Shown: one piece after another, positions 17,855 through 26,249 of the stretch
How positions within the stretch are numbered: position 1 is the stretch's first letter
Layout of the letters: each line of letters begins with the position of its first letter
Assembly (NCBI GenBank): GCA_021324885.1
Contig: JAJPIF010000014.1
Span: 1-64,000 of the forward strand
DNA: 64,000 nt
Direction: 5' to 3'
DNA from: Pseudomonadota bacterium
Lineage (GTDB): Bacteria > Desulfobacterota > Binatia > Binatales > Binataceae
Program-made: the position numbers and the translations under genes
Notes under the pieces: generated by a model
Seen by the model: only the letters and a program-made list of their open reading frames with translations
The model's database searches: none
Told to the model about the DNA's origin: nothing

Positions 17855-18622
17855 ATGAGCGAGCTGCTCTCAGGCAAAGTGGCATTGGTCACCGGTGGCG
17901 CTTCCGGTATCGGCCGGGCCACAGTCAGCGGATTGCTCAAGGTGGGCGCCGCAGTCGCGGTACTCGATCGCGACGAGACCGGGCTTAAGGAAGTCGTTGA
18001 ACGCGGACGCGTCGCGGGCGGCAACACGCTGGCGGTGCCGTTCGATCTGACGAACATCAAGGAAATTCCCGGCGTCGTGGCGGACGTCGTACGCCAGATG
18101 GGCCGCATCGATATCCTGATCAATGCCGCGGGAGTCGCCGGGCGCGGCCAGCCGCTGCTCAAGCTGGAGGAGGACGACTGGGATTTCATCCAGACCGTCA
18201 ATCTGAAGGCGCCGATGCTCCTGATAAAGCACGTCGCGCAGCATATGGTGGATCGCGGCGGCGGCGGCCGCATCGTCAACATCAGCTCAAGTTCAGCTTT
18301 TCGGGCACGCCAGTCACCCACGGCCTATGCCTGTTCCAAGGCGGCGATCGTCCAGTTGACGCGCTGCGCGGCGGCGGAACTGGCGCAGTATGACATCAAC
18401 GTCAATGCGGTCGCGCCCGGATTCACGATCACCGGGATGACGCGTCGGATGGGCGAAGAGTCATTTCAGCGCGCGGTGTCCAGCGGCCCCCTGGAAAATC
18501 TTTTCCATCGGCCTTCGCAGCCTGAAGATGTCGCCGAAGCGATCGTATTCTTGTGTCTGCCCGGCAGCCGCCAAATCACCGCGCAAACGATTCACACCAG
18601 CGCCGGCGCGGTGATCCGCTAA
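17855..18622 (+). CDS. short-chain dehydrogenase/reductase (SDR)
   Basis: This encodes 255 residues from the ATG at 17855, with GAAGGAGA upstream. It has the dinucleotide motif TGGASGIG, NAAG, and catalytic Ser in NISSSSAF with YACSK (Tyr/Lys). It is a classical SDR oxidising or reducing an alcohol/ketone with NAD(P)H. It stands 171 bases after the CoA-transferase and may belong to the same catabolic set. Confidence 0.93.
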   Translation: MSELLSGKVALVTGGASGIGRATVSGLLKVGAAVAVLDRDETGLKEVVERGRVAGGNTLAVPFDLTNIKEIPGVVADVVRQMGRIDILINAAGVAGRGQPLLKLEEDDWDFIQTVNLKAPMLLIKHVAQHMVDRGGGGRIVNISSSSAFRARQSPTAYACSKAAIVQLTRCAAAELAQYDINVNAVAPGFTITGMTRRMGEESFQRAVSSGPLENLFHRPSQPEDVAEAIVFLCLPGSRQITAQTIHTSAGAVIR

Positions 18623-18650
18623 AAGCTTCCCGATCCTGCATCTGAACCGT

Positions 18651-18685
18651 CGTGGAGCGCCCAACCAGCTCCACGTCGGCGTTTT
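18651..18685 (+). terminator. probable intrinsic terminator after the SDR gene
   Basis: CGTGGAGC (18651-18658) and GCTCCACG (18668-18675) form a perfect 8-bp stem with a 9-base loop, followed by TCGGCGTTTT. It lies 28 bases beyond the SDR stop codon. Confidence 0.55.
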
Positions 18686-19367
18686 GGGCGCAGACCCGTT
18701 GCGACGAATCGACCCGCGTACATCCGTTTCCAACTCGGTAAGGCTTGCGCCAGGCGACCAACTCCGCCCTTGCGGCTTGGACTAAAGGCCGCAACCGATC
18801 CGACTCAAGCTGGTCTGAAGGAAATAGCTCGCCTTTTGCCTGGCATCCGACGGCGAAGAAAAAGCAGAAAAAAAGAGAAGGACCTTAGTCTAATCGCCTG
18901 GAAATTGGACTGCCATTTCGAGGTGCTGCCCCCGCTTCGTTTTCCGTATGAAAAGATGTGAAAATCGAACATTTTTGAGACGCTAAATGTTTCTTCACGA
19001 GGGCGAAAGAAAGCGGCAGATCGCGGGCGGGTGGCAGAAGATACCTTCAGTTATCGCTTCGATTGTTTCAGTAGAAAATAAAGAAGAAAAAAAATTATTT
19101 ATGGCCAAGAGCGCTTGACGTCTTCACGTATGACAGGTAAAAAAGAAGGGACTTGGACAGCGTAAGCCAAGTTAGGCGCACATCTCGACCGTTTTTTGCG
19201 AAAAAACAATCTGTAAAAAAAGAAAGCAGATCGCGAAGGTGCGTGCATAAGAACAAGACTTTCGGCTTACGGCCAGGCCTACGCGGCGTTCAATCGATTG
19301 TTGCCGGAATTGACGCGAGAACTGCAAGGACGATGGCGCTGCAAAGCTTTGGAAGTCGTCGGCGAGT
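18686..19367. other. 680-bp AT-rich gap before the WecA-like gene
   Basis: No gene is convincing here; the short open frames are Lys/Arg-rich and look random. The stretch about 18840-19250 is strikingly purine/A-rich compared with the flanks. A candidate promoter lies at 19115-19143 and would give a leader of more than 200 bases. Confidence 0.45.
19115..19143 (+). promoter_or_regulatory. candidate sigma70 promoter for the WecA-like gene
   Basis: TTGACG (19115-19120), a 17-base spacer and TAAAAA (19138-19143) point to the gene at 19368. The boxes are imperfect and the region is AT-rich, so a chance match is possible. Confidence 0.35.
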
Positions 19368-21197
19368 ATGGCGAAGTTGAAGTTAACTGAGTTGGTGCTT
19401 CTCGCTCCAGTGGCAGCTTTAGCTCTGGCTGCCATCACGATTCCTTATGCGCGTCGATTGGCGTGGCGGCTGGAATGGGTCGCCAAACCCACGATCGACC
19501 GCTGGCACAAGACTCCCATTGCCTTGCTCGGCGGCGTCGTAGTGACCGTGGTCTTTTGCGCGGTGGCAGGATTGTTCGGAGCGCCGCCTTGGCTTTTGTT
19601 CGGCGCGTTGCTGCTGTGCGCCCTGGGTCTGATCGACGACCTCGTCTCGCTGCGGCCGCGGACCAAACTGATCTGTGAAATTCCCCTCGCGATTATCGCC
19701 GCGCTGGCGGTAAAGGTCCCGTTTTTCCTGCCCTGGGGATTGCAACAGGCCGCGCTCGCGTTTTGGATATTGACCGCAATCAATGCCTTCAATTTGATCG
19801 ACGGACTTGACGGATTGGCAGCGGGGCTTGGAGTAATTGCCACTCTCGCCGTCGCCGTCATCGCGCTGACCCATCACGATCCTGGGGAAGCGATTACGGC
19901 TCTGGCCCTGTGCGGGGCGTTTGGCGGCTTTTTGATCTACAATCTTTCGCCCGCCTCGATCTACCTTGGCGACGCAGGCTCTCTGCCCGGCGGTTTCCTT
20001 TTGGGGGTGCTATGTCTGCAAGCGGTCAGATTTAACAGCGAGTCGAAGCTGGCGATTGTGGCCACCCCGGCGTTGCTGCTGGCGGTGCCGATAATTGACA
20101 CCTCGATTGTTACCGTAACGCGCCTGGCGCACGGCCGGGCGATATCCAATCGCGGACTGGATCACTGCCATCATCGAATCCACAACCTGGGGCTTTCGCA
20201 AAAGCGCGTGGCCTGCGTGTTATGGGTGATGGGCGCTCTGGGGGCGGCCTGGGCGGTGTTAATCAGCCTGGCCTGGAAGCCGATGATTGTCACCGTCCTG
20301 CCCTTGTGCGCGCTGATGTTTGCCACGGTCGGTCTGTTCCTGGCCAACCTGTCCTTCGAGCACGAGCCGCCCGGCCGTGTTTACGGCGCCGTCCCGCGGA
20401 TGGGGCGTCTTATTCTAAGTTTGGCGTACCGGCGGCGGGCGGTTGAATTCGCCCTGGATTTTCTGGTGATCTCCTCCGCTTATTACAGCGCGCTCCTGCT
20501 TGATCGGGATTTCCAGGTTTCATGGCCGCTGGTGATACATTTCTCTCATGGCCTGCCCGGGGCCTGCCTTGGCGCCTACCTTGCTTTCATGATCACCGGC
20601 ACCTATCGGCACATGTGGCGCTATGCCAGTATCGAGGCGGCTTTGCGACTGGCCTTCGCCGCCGTTTTGGCCGGGGTCTTCGCGGCCGGACTTTCCTTAA
20701 CGGCGGGTGTGCGGATGCCGCTGCCGATGCTGGCCCTGTTCATTATGTTGACGGCGAACCTGCTGGTCAGCACGCGCATGTCGTTTCGGATTTTGAAAAC
20801 CGTCCTGACCTATTTTTCCGCGCCTGTGCGCCGAGTATTGGTGGTCGGCGCCGGATGGGCGGGGGACAGCGCCGCGCGCGAGTTGCTGCGCGACGACCGC
20901 CAGCGTTTAAGCCTGGTCGGGTTTCTGGACGACGACGTATTCAAGCACAGCAAGATAATGCGCGGTTACCGGGTGTTGGGCGCGATCGGCGATATCGGCC
21001 GGGTATATCGGCAGACCGGCTTCAACGAAATTCTAATCGCCCAGGACGAGACGGCGGATTCGGATGTCGAAAAACTCCAGGCGTTTGCCATCGATCACAA
21101 TGTCTCGATCCATCGCTTCATGGCTCGGTTCGATTCGCTGGCCAGTCCGTCCGAAAATGGCAAACTGCTCAATCTAAAAGCGCAGCGCATTGCCTGA
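19368..21197 (+). CDS. WecA/MraY-type sugar-1-phosphate transferase fused to a Rossmann domain
   Basis: This encodes 609 residues. Residues 1 to about 335 are a polytopic undecaprenyl-phosphate sugar-1-phosphate transferase: GLIDDLVSL (near 88), NAFNLIDGLDGLAAG (near 143), YLGDAGSLPGG (near 200) and HCHHRIHNLGL (near 267). A second membrane part (about 350-470, several helices, TGTYRHMWRY) and a Rossmann fold VLVVGAGWAGDSAARELL (near 490) resemble the N-terminal half of CapD/PglF sugar dehydratases, but the catalytic epimerase/dehydratase domain is absent. The first half starts a lipid-linked glycan at the inner membrane. The second may sense a nucleotide-sugar, which is inference. Separate genes are the norm for these two parts. 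Confidence 0.88.
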   Translation: MAKLKLTELVLLAPVAALALAAITIPYARRLAWRLEWVAKPTIDRWHKTPIALLGGVVVTVVFCAVAGLFGAPPWLLFGALLLCALGLIDDLVSLRPRTKLICEIPLAIIAALAVKVPFFLPWGLQQAALAFWILTAINAFNLIDGLDGLAAGLGVIATLAVAVIALTHHDPGEAITALALCGAFGGFLIYNLSPASIYLGDAGSLPGGFLLGVLCLQAVRFNSESKLAIVATPALLLAVPIIDTSIVTVTRLAHGRAISNRGLDHCHHRIHNLGLSQKRVACVLWVMGALGAAWAVLISLAWKPMIVTVLPLCALMFATVGLFLANLSFEHEPPGRVYGAVPRMGRLILSLAYRRRAVEFALDFLVISSAYYSALLLDRDFQVSWPLVIHFSHGLPGACLGAYLAFMITGTYRHMWRYASIEAALRLAFAAVLAGVFAAGLSLTAGVRMPLPMLALFIMLTANLLVSTRMSFRILKTVLTYFSAPVRRVLVVGAGWAGDSAARELLRDDRQRLSLVGFLDDDVFKHSKIMRGYRVLGAIGDIGRVYRQTGFNEILIAQDETADSDVEKLQAFAIDHNVSIHRFMARFDSLASPSENGKLLNLKAQRIA

Positions 21198-21248
21198 CGA
21201 GTCGGAAGGACAGACCGGGACGAGCCCGATTGATCCACGGGCCATTAA

Positions 21249-21288
21249 ATCAAAAGAGGTGAACCCATATTCGTCCACCCCTTTTGAT
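21249..21288. terminator. bidirectional hairpin between convergent genes
   Basis: ATCAAAAGAGGTG (21249-21261) and CACCCCTTTTGAT (21276-21288) form a 13-bp stem with one mismatch and a 14-base loop. A-runs and T-runs lie within the arms, so it can serve both the WecA-like gene and the convergent LLM gene. Confidence 0.6.
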
Positions 21289-21367
21289 GGAAGTGCAAAG
21301 CCAAACCGGCGCCGCTCAACCTCGTATCGACGCGGGCATGGCGGCTCGCGCTACCGCCGAACCGACA

Positions 21368-22735
21368 TCAGGCTGGCTTGTTTTCCGGCAGCAGTTCCGG
21401 CCATGACACCTGTTCGCGTTTGCCCGACAGCGGGCGTGAGCCGGGCTGCACCTGGAAAGCGTCGGTCAGGCCCAATTCCTTGCCGTATTCGCGCAGGGCG
21501 GGGGCGACCTCCTGGGCGAACAGCCGGATGCTGGTCATGCGATCCTCGTGAGTGGCGGGACCGTTGACCTGCGAGATTGCCAGCGCGCCGCAGCGCAGCA
21601 CCTCCAGGATGTGCTTGATTTTCGGCAGCACGGTCTTGGGAGTGCCGGTGATGATGTTAAGGCTTTCCTGCGCCTTCTGATAGCCAGCGTAAATGGCTTT
21701 GCGCGCCTCTTCCAGGTCGATCTCGCCGCGCGCCAGGCGTGTGCGCGCGCTGACCGCCGCCGCCTTCTCATTGTGCTGATCGGGGGTGGCGCTCAGTCCC
21801 AGGAATGACGTGCGCTCCTGCTTGGAGGCGGCCTGCTGGCGGGCCAGGCGCTTGGTTGCCTCCTTGGAGTTGTAGCCCGGCGGCAGGGTCCATTCGGGGC
21901 GGGCAAAGGCCGCGCCGCCGCCGCCGTACAGATTGTATTTGGCGACTTCCTGCGCCTTCTCCTCGGTCTCGGCGACGAACACGTTCTGCATGTAGCCGAA
22001 ATTTTCCGGTCCCGCCTGAAAACCCATCTGCGCCGCGCGATCGGCATAGATGTTCCACAACTCGCTGGTCGCCTTCAGCCCGGTCCCCAGGCCGATATAG
22101 GGATAACGATGCTCAGCCGCCCAGATTACCGACTCGGGACTGAGCAGCCCCGGAATCCAAATCGGTGGATGCGGCTTCTGGTAGGGCAGCGCCCAGGGAT
22201 TGACGAAGCGGAAATGGAAATGCTTGCCCTCAAAGCGAAACGGCCCCGGCTGCGTCCAGCACTTGACCACCAGATCGTGCGCCTCGTTGAAGTATTCGCG
22301 GTTAAGCGCCGGGCTGACGTTGTTGAAGAGCTGCTCGCTGCCGGCGCCGCGAACCCATCCGGTGACCAGGCGCCCGCGCGAGATCAGGTCGATTTCGGCC
22401 AGCTCCTCGGCCAGACGGATCGGATTGCGCACCACGGGCAGCGGATTGCCCAGCAGTACGATTTTGATCTTTTTGGTGATGCGGGCCAGGATCGCCGCCT
22501 CCACGTCCATCACCGCCCCCATGCAGAAAGGCGTGCCGTGATGCTCGTTGAGCACGACGCCGTCCAGACCCATCTCCTCGACGTACTGCATCTCGTCCAG
22601 GTAGGTGTTATAGAGGTCGGAGCCCTTTTCCGGATCAAAGAAGCGGTTGGGAATCCCGAAAAATCCGCGGTTTTTGATCACTTCATCTTCGGGAACATAG
22701 CCATACGGCCGCTCATGGAAATATAACAGTAGCAT
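21368..22735 (-). CDS. LLM class oxidoreductase, long form
   Basis: This encodes 455 residues, longer than the 290-residue LLM proteins here. The barrel shows YVEEMGLDGVVLNEHHGTPF, IVLLGNPLPVVRNPIRLAEE, LAEIDLISRGRLVTGWVRG and PYQKPHPPIWIPGLLSPES. This is the bacterial-luciferase/alkanal monooxygenase-like group with an inserted C-terminal helical part (about 270-360). It probably uses reduced FMN or F420; the substrate is unknown. It is convergent with the WecA-like gene; the 245-base gap upstream (22736-22980) shows nothing notable. Confidence 0.9.
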   Translation of the reverse strand: MLLLYFHERPYGYVPEDEVIKNRGFFGIPNRFFDPEKGSDLYNTYLDEMQYVEEMGLDGVVLNEHHGTPFCMGAVMDVEAAILARITKKIKIVLLGNPLPVVRNPIRLAEELAEIDLISRGRLVTGWVRGAGSEQLFNNVSPALNREYFNEAHDLVVKCWTQPGPFRFEGKHFHFRFVNPWALPYQKPHPPIWIPGLLSPESVIWAAEHRYPYIGLGTGLKATSELWNIYADRAAQMGFQAGPENFGYMQNVFVAETEEKAQEVAKYNLYGGGGAAFARPEWTLPPGYNSKEATKRLARQQAASKQERTSFLGLSATPDQHNEKAAAVSARTRLARGEIDLEEARKAIYAGYQKAQESLNIITGTPKTVLPKIKHILEVLRCGALAISQVNGPATHEDRMTSIRLFAQEVAPALREYGKELGLTDAFQVQPGSRPLSGKREQVSWPELLPENKPA

Positions 22736-22980
22736 CGCCTTGGTTCCTTTACCTGAATTTCAGACCGCAGGCCTCGTCGCACCCCGGACCGGGAGGTCCC
22801 GCTGCCCGCGGCACGCCCGCTGTCCGCCGCTCCGACCTTAATCGCCCGGCGGGCGCGATTGTATGGCAAAACGGGTGTTTTGAATAGATCGCGTTATAGA
22901 TTTCCGTGAAGGTCGCGAAAAAGACGGTCCGGGCTACCGGCAGGCCGCGCAGCGGCAGGACGCCCGCCGCCAGCGATTGA

Positions 22981-23763
22981 CTACACTTTGAAGCCGCCGT
23001 CGACGTGTACCACCTGGCCGGTTATGGCGCTGCCCAAATCGGAGCACAGCAGCACCGCCATCGGGCCCAGTTCGTCGGGTTCGATCACGCGCCGCTGGAT
23101 ACTCTGGCTGTAGGCGAACTGCTTCGCTCCTTCCACTGTGGTATTCATTGCCCGCGCCATTCGATCCCAATCGACCATCGCGGTGTTGGTCCATCCCGGA
23201 TTGATCATATTGACGTTGATGCCCCAGCGGGCCACCGCACTGGCCAGCGATTTGGTGTAGCCGACCAACCCGTGCTTGGCGGCGGTGTAGGCGAGAATCG
23301 CCCCGGCGCGATGGGCGGAGCCGGACCCTGTACTCAGGACCCGTCCCCATCGGTTTTTGATCATGTAGGGCAGCGCGGCGCGGGTGACGTAAAACACCTG
23401 GGTCAGGTTGAAGAACAGGCAATCCTCGAAAGTCTGCGGATCGAAAGTGACAGGATCGATTTTGGCACCCTCGCCGATACTGCCGCCGGCGTTGTTGACC
23501 AGGATGTCGAGCCCGCCCAGTTGCGCGGCCGCCTGACCAACGCGCTCCTCGATATGATCGCGCCTGGTGAGGTCGATTGGTACGGCGAAGGCGCGCCGTC
23601 CCAGCGCCCGAATTTCGCCCGCCACCGCATCAAGCTGCGCCTGGGTGCGCGCCGCCACCGCGACGTCGGCGCCCGCGCGCGCCAGCGCCAGCGCGATCGA
23701 GCGTCCGATCCCGCGTCCGCCTCCGGTCACGAGGGCGCGTTTGCCGGAAAGTACCTGGTCCAT
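22981..23763 (-). CDS. short-chain dehydrogenase/reductase (SDR)
   Basis: This encodes 260 residues: TGGGRGIG cofactor motif, NNAGG, Ser in LSTGSGSAHRAG, and YTAAK. The C-terminus GQVVHVDGGFKV is typical of FabG-like SDRs. It has an insertion around residues 95-110 (KIDPVTFDPQTFEDC). It lies just downstream of coaE on the same strand, separated by a strong palindrome, so it may be transcribed separately. The substrate is unknown. Confidence 0.92.
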   Translation of the reverse strand: MDQVLSGKRALVTGGGRGIGRSIALALARAGADVAVAARTQAQLDAVAGEIRALGRRAFAVPIDLTRRDHIEERVGQAAAQLGGLDILVNNAGGSIGEGAKIDPVTFDPQTFEDCLFFNLTQVFYVTRAALPYMIKNRWGRVLSTGSGSAHRAGAILAYTAAKHGLVGYTKSLASAVARWGINVNMINPGWTNTAMVDWDRMARAMNTTVEGAKQFAYSQSIQRRVIEPDELGPMAVLLCSDLGSAITGQVVHVDGGFKV

Positions 23764-23783
23764 CTGGTATGTCCTTCACACAG

Positions 23784-23824
23784 GACCTAACCCCCGACCC
23801 CTTTCGGGGGTTACGGGTTAGGTC
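23784..23824. terminator. strong palindrome at the end of coaE
   Basis: GACCTAACCC (23784-23793) pairs perfectly with GGGTTAGGTC (23815-23824), with CCCC/GGGG (23798-23801/23806-23809) inside. The coaE stop codon lies in one arm. No T-run follows on the coaE strand, so it may be a REP-like hairpin or mRNA 3' end protector as much as a terminator. Confidence 0.5.
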
Positions 23825-24429
23825 TTTTGGTTTCTCACCAGCAGTTGCTGCCACAGCGAATTAACTTGCGTGCGCAGCTCCTCGATCGTGCCGCTGTTGT
23901 CAATCACCAGCGACGCGTGTTTGCGGCGTTCCTCGTCGGGGAGTTGCGCTTTGATGCGGGCTTCGGTCTGTTCGGGCTTCAGCCCGCGTTCGGCTTCGAT
24001 GCGCCGCAGCACCTGCTGGCGCGGCGCCACGACCAGCCAGATTTCATCGAACAGCGGCTGCCAGTGCGCCTCGATCAGGATGGCGGCCTCGATCACGATT
24101 GGCGCCGTGACTCCCTGCGCGCGCATCTCGGCCACCATCTCGCGCATCCGATCGAACATCCGGGGATGCACGATCGCCTCCAGGCGCTTTAGCTGAGCGG
24201 GATCGGCGAATACGATGGGACCCAGCTTTTTGCGATCGATCGTGCCGTCGGGCGCGAGGATTCCCCGGCCGAAGGCGGCGATCACGTCGTGGTAGGCGGG
24301 CCCGTCGGGGCTATAGATGTTGTGGCCGACCTTGTCGGCGTCAAAGCTGGGCGCGCCCAGCTCGGCCAGCATCCTGGCCACCGTGCTTTTGCCCGAACCG
24401 ATTCCGCCGGTCAATCCGATGGTGAGCAT
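23818..24429 (-). CDS. coaE: dephospho-CoA kinase
   Basis: This encodes 203 residues of normal length. It has the Walker A GLTGGIGSGKSTV at the N-terminus, FDADKVGH, and HPRMFDRM (lid/CoA region). It phosphorylates the 3'-OH of dephospho-CoA, the last step of CoA synthesis. It is downstream of the ABC transporter gene by 20 bases on the same strand, so transcription may be shared. Confidence 0.97.
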   Translation of the reverse strand: MLTIGLTGGIGSGKSTVARMLAELGAPSFDADKVGHNIYSPDGPAYHDVIAAFGRGILAPDGTIDRKKLGPIVFADPAQLKRLEAIVHPRMFDRMREMVAEMRAQGVTAPIVIEAAILIEAHWQPLFDEIWLVVAPRQQVLRRIEAERGLKPEQTEARIKAQLPDEERRKHASLVIDNSGTIEELRTQVNSLWQQLLVRNQKT

Positions 24430-24449
24430 CCTGGTCTAAATCCTGCCTC

Positions 24450-26249
24450 TCAAACCGCCTTGAGTTTTTCCGCCTCAGCCGATCCGCCCGGCTGCGATTG
24501 CAGGCCGTAAAGATAGCTGAAAAATCCACCCGCCTTGATCAGTTGGTCAAAGCTGCCCTGTTCCTCGATCCGTCCGTCGCGCAGCACCAGGATCCGAGTG
24601 GCGTTCTGGATCGTGGACAGGCGATGAGCGATCACCAGCGTGGTGCGCCCGCGCATCACCTCCTGCACGGCGGCCATCACCAGCGCTTCGGTTTCGGCGT
24701 CCAGCGCGCTGGTGGGCTCGTCCATTATGAGTATCGGCGCATTCTTGATCAGGGCGCGGGCGATTGTCACCCGCTGCGCCTCGCCCTGGGAAAGCTGATG
24801 GCCGCCGGCGCCGACGACGGTGTCCAGTCCGCCGGGCAGCCTGGCCAGCAGCGGGCCCAGCCGCGCCATCTGGGCGGCGCGCGCGATTTCGTCGATGGTT
24901 GCCGAAGGTTTGCCCAGGGCAATATTGGCCCGGATGGTGTCGCTCAGCACCATCGGGGGCTGCAGCACGATCGCGATATTCTCGCGCAGCGAGCGGATCG
25001 TGTACTGCTCGATGCGCCGGCCGTCGATCGCGACCACGCCTTCCTGTTGCTGGTAAAAACGCGCCAGCAGACTGGTCAGCGTGGTCTTGCCGGCGCCGGT
25101 GGGGCCGACGATCGCCACCGTCTCGCCCGGGTCCGCCTTGAAGCTGATGTGTTTCAGCACCGGGTCGCCGGGGCCGTATGCGAAAGTGACGTCGCGAAAT
25201 TCGACTTCGCCGCGCAGCCGTCCAGCTGCCCGCGCGTCGGGCCGGTCCGTGATTTCGGGCTCGAGCTCGAGCAGCTCCAGGCAGCGGCGCATTCCGGCCA
25301 CCGCGCTCTGCACCTGGCCATAGGTCTGGAACAGTTGATTGATCGGCGCGTAAAGCGAGGCCAGGTAAGTGACGAACACCACCAGCTCGCCGACGCTCAG
25401 TCGATGCTCCAACACGTGCAGCGCGCCGACGTAGATAACCAGCGCGGTGCCGGAGGCGATCAGGATGTTGACTGCGCCGCTGTAAACGGTCTGAAACAGG
25501 TAAAGGCGCAGGTTCTCGCTCAGGCTCTCGCTGCTTTTTTCCACGAACTCGCGATGGACCTCGGCCTCGCGCGTGAAGGCCTGCACCACGTGAATCGCCG
25601 ACAGCGCCCGATGCGCCACATTGTAGAGATCGCTCTCCTTCATCCGCGCGCCGGTGGCCAGGCGGTCGATACGCCCGCTGATCGTGCCGATCAGGATCAG
25701 CAGGAGCGGAACCACGCCGAGCGCGACCAGCGTCAGGACCGGGTCGATCCGCAGCATCATCAGGAACATCGCGGCCAGCAGGATCAGCGAGGAGAAAATC
25801 GGGAACATCCCGTTCATCGCGATGGTCTGGACCGAAAAAGTGTCGTAATTGATCCGCATCATGAGGTCGCCGACTTCGCGCCGGCGATGGAACGCGAGCG
25901 ACAGGCGCTGCAGATGCTCGAACAGGCGCGAGCGCAAATCGTTGACCATCCGCTGGCCGATCGAGATCGTCAGATAGTTGTTGGCGACCTGCAGCAATGA
26001 GACGGCGAGATAAAGCGCGACCAGACCCACGCAGGCGGCGGCCAGCAGCTCCCCGCGCGTCAGGCCGCGCAGCCAGCTCAATTGGGGCGCGGCGGTGCCC
26101 AGCACGCTGTCGATCACGATTTTGAGCGGCCACGGTTTGAGCACTTCGAAGGCCGAGATCACCACCACCTCGAAGATTGCCACAATCAGGCGGCCCGCGT
26201 ACCGGCGCATCTGGGCTGCCACCTGCGCATAGATTCGCGCGCTGCCCAT
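24450..26249 (-). CDS. ABC exporter half-transporter (MsbA/NdvA-like)
   Basis: This encodes 599 residues. A six-helix transmembrane domain (1 to about 320) is followed by an ATPase with Walker A GPTGAGKTT (near 381), signature LSQGEAQR (near 485) and Walker B ILIMDEPTSALD (near 507). It is a homodimeric type I exporter of lipids, peptides or oligosaccharides. Its ATG shares one base with the stop of the upstream GH-GT2 gene, implying coupled translation. That makes the product of that glycosyltransferase a plausible substrate, as with NdvA and cyclic glucans; the link is inference. Confidence 0.93.
   Translation of the reverse strand: MGSARIYAQVAAQMRRYAGRLIVAIFEVVVISAFEVLKPWPLKIVIDSVLGTAAPQLSWLRGLTRGELLAAACVGLVALYLAVSLLQVANNYLTISIGQRMVNDLRSRLFEHLQRLSLAFHRRREVGDLMMRINYDTFSVQTIAMNGMFPIFSSLILLAAMFLMMLRIDPVLTLVALGVVPLLLILIGTISGRIDRLATGARMKESDLYNVAHRALSAIHVVQAFTREAEVHREFVEKSSESLSENLRLYLFQTVYSGAVNILIASGTALVIYVGALHVLEHRLSVGELVVFVTYLASLYAPINQLFQTYGQVQSAVAGMRRCLELLELEPEITDRPDARAAGRLRGEVEFRDVTFAYGPGDPVLKHISFKADPGETVAIVGPTGAGKTTLTSLLARFYQQQEGVVAIDGRRIEQYTIRSLRENIAIVLQPPMVLSDTIRANIALGKPSATIDEIARAAQMARLGPLLARLPGGLDTVVGAGGHQLSQGEAQRVTIARALIKNAPILIMDEPTSALDAETEALVMAAVQEVMRGRTTLVIAHRLSTIQNATRILVLRDGRIEEQGSFDQLIKAGGFFSYLYGLQSQPGGSAEAEKLKAV

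Noticed and set aside
24498-26000. Long plus-strand open frame of 500 codons opposite the ABC exporter
   Set aside because: Its translation is His/Gln/Asp-rich antisense of a clear ABC transporter; GC-rich codon bias opens the complementary frame.
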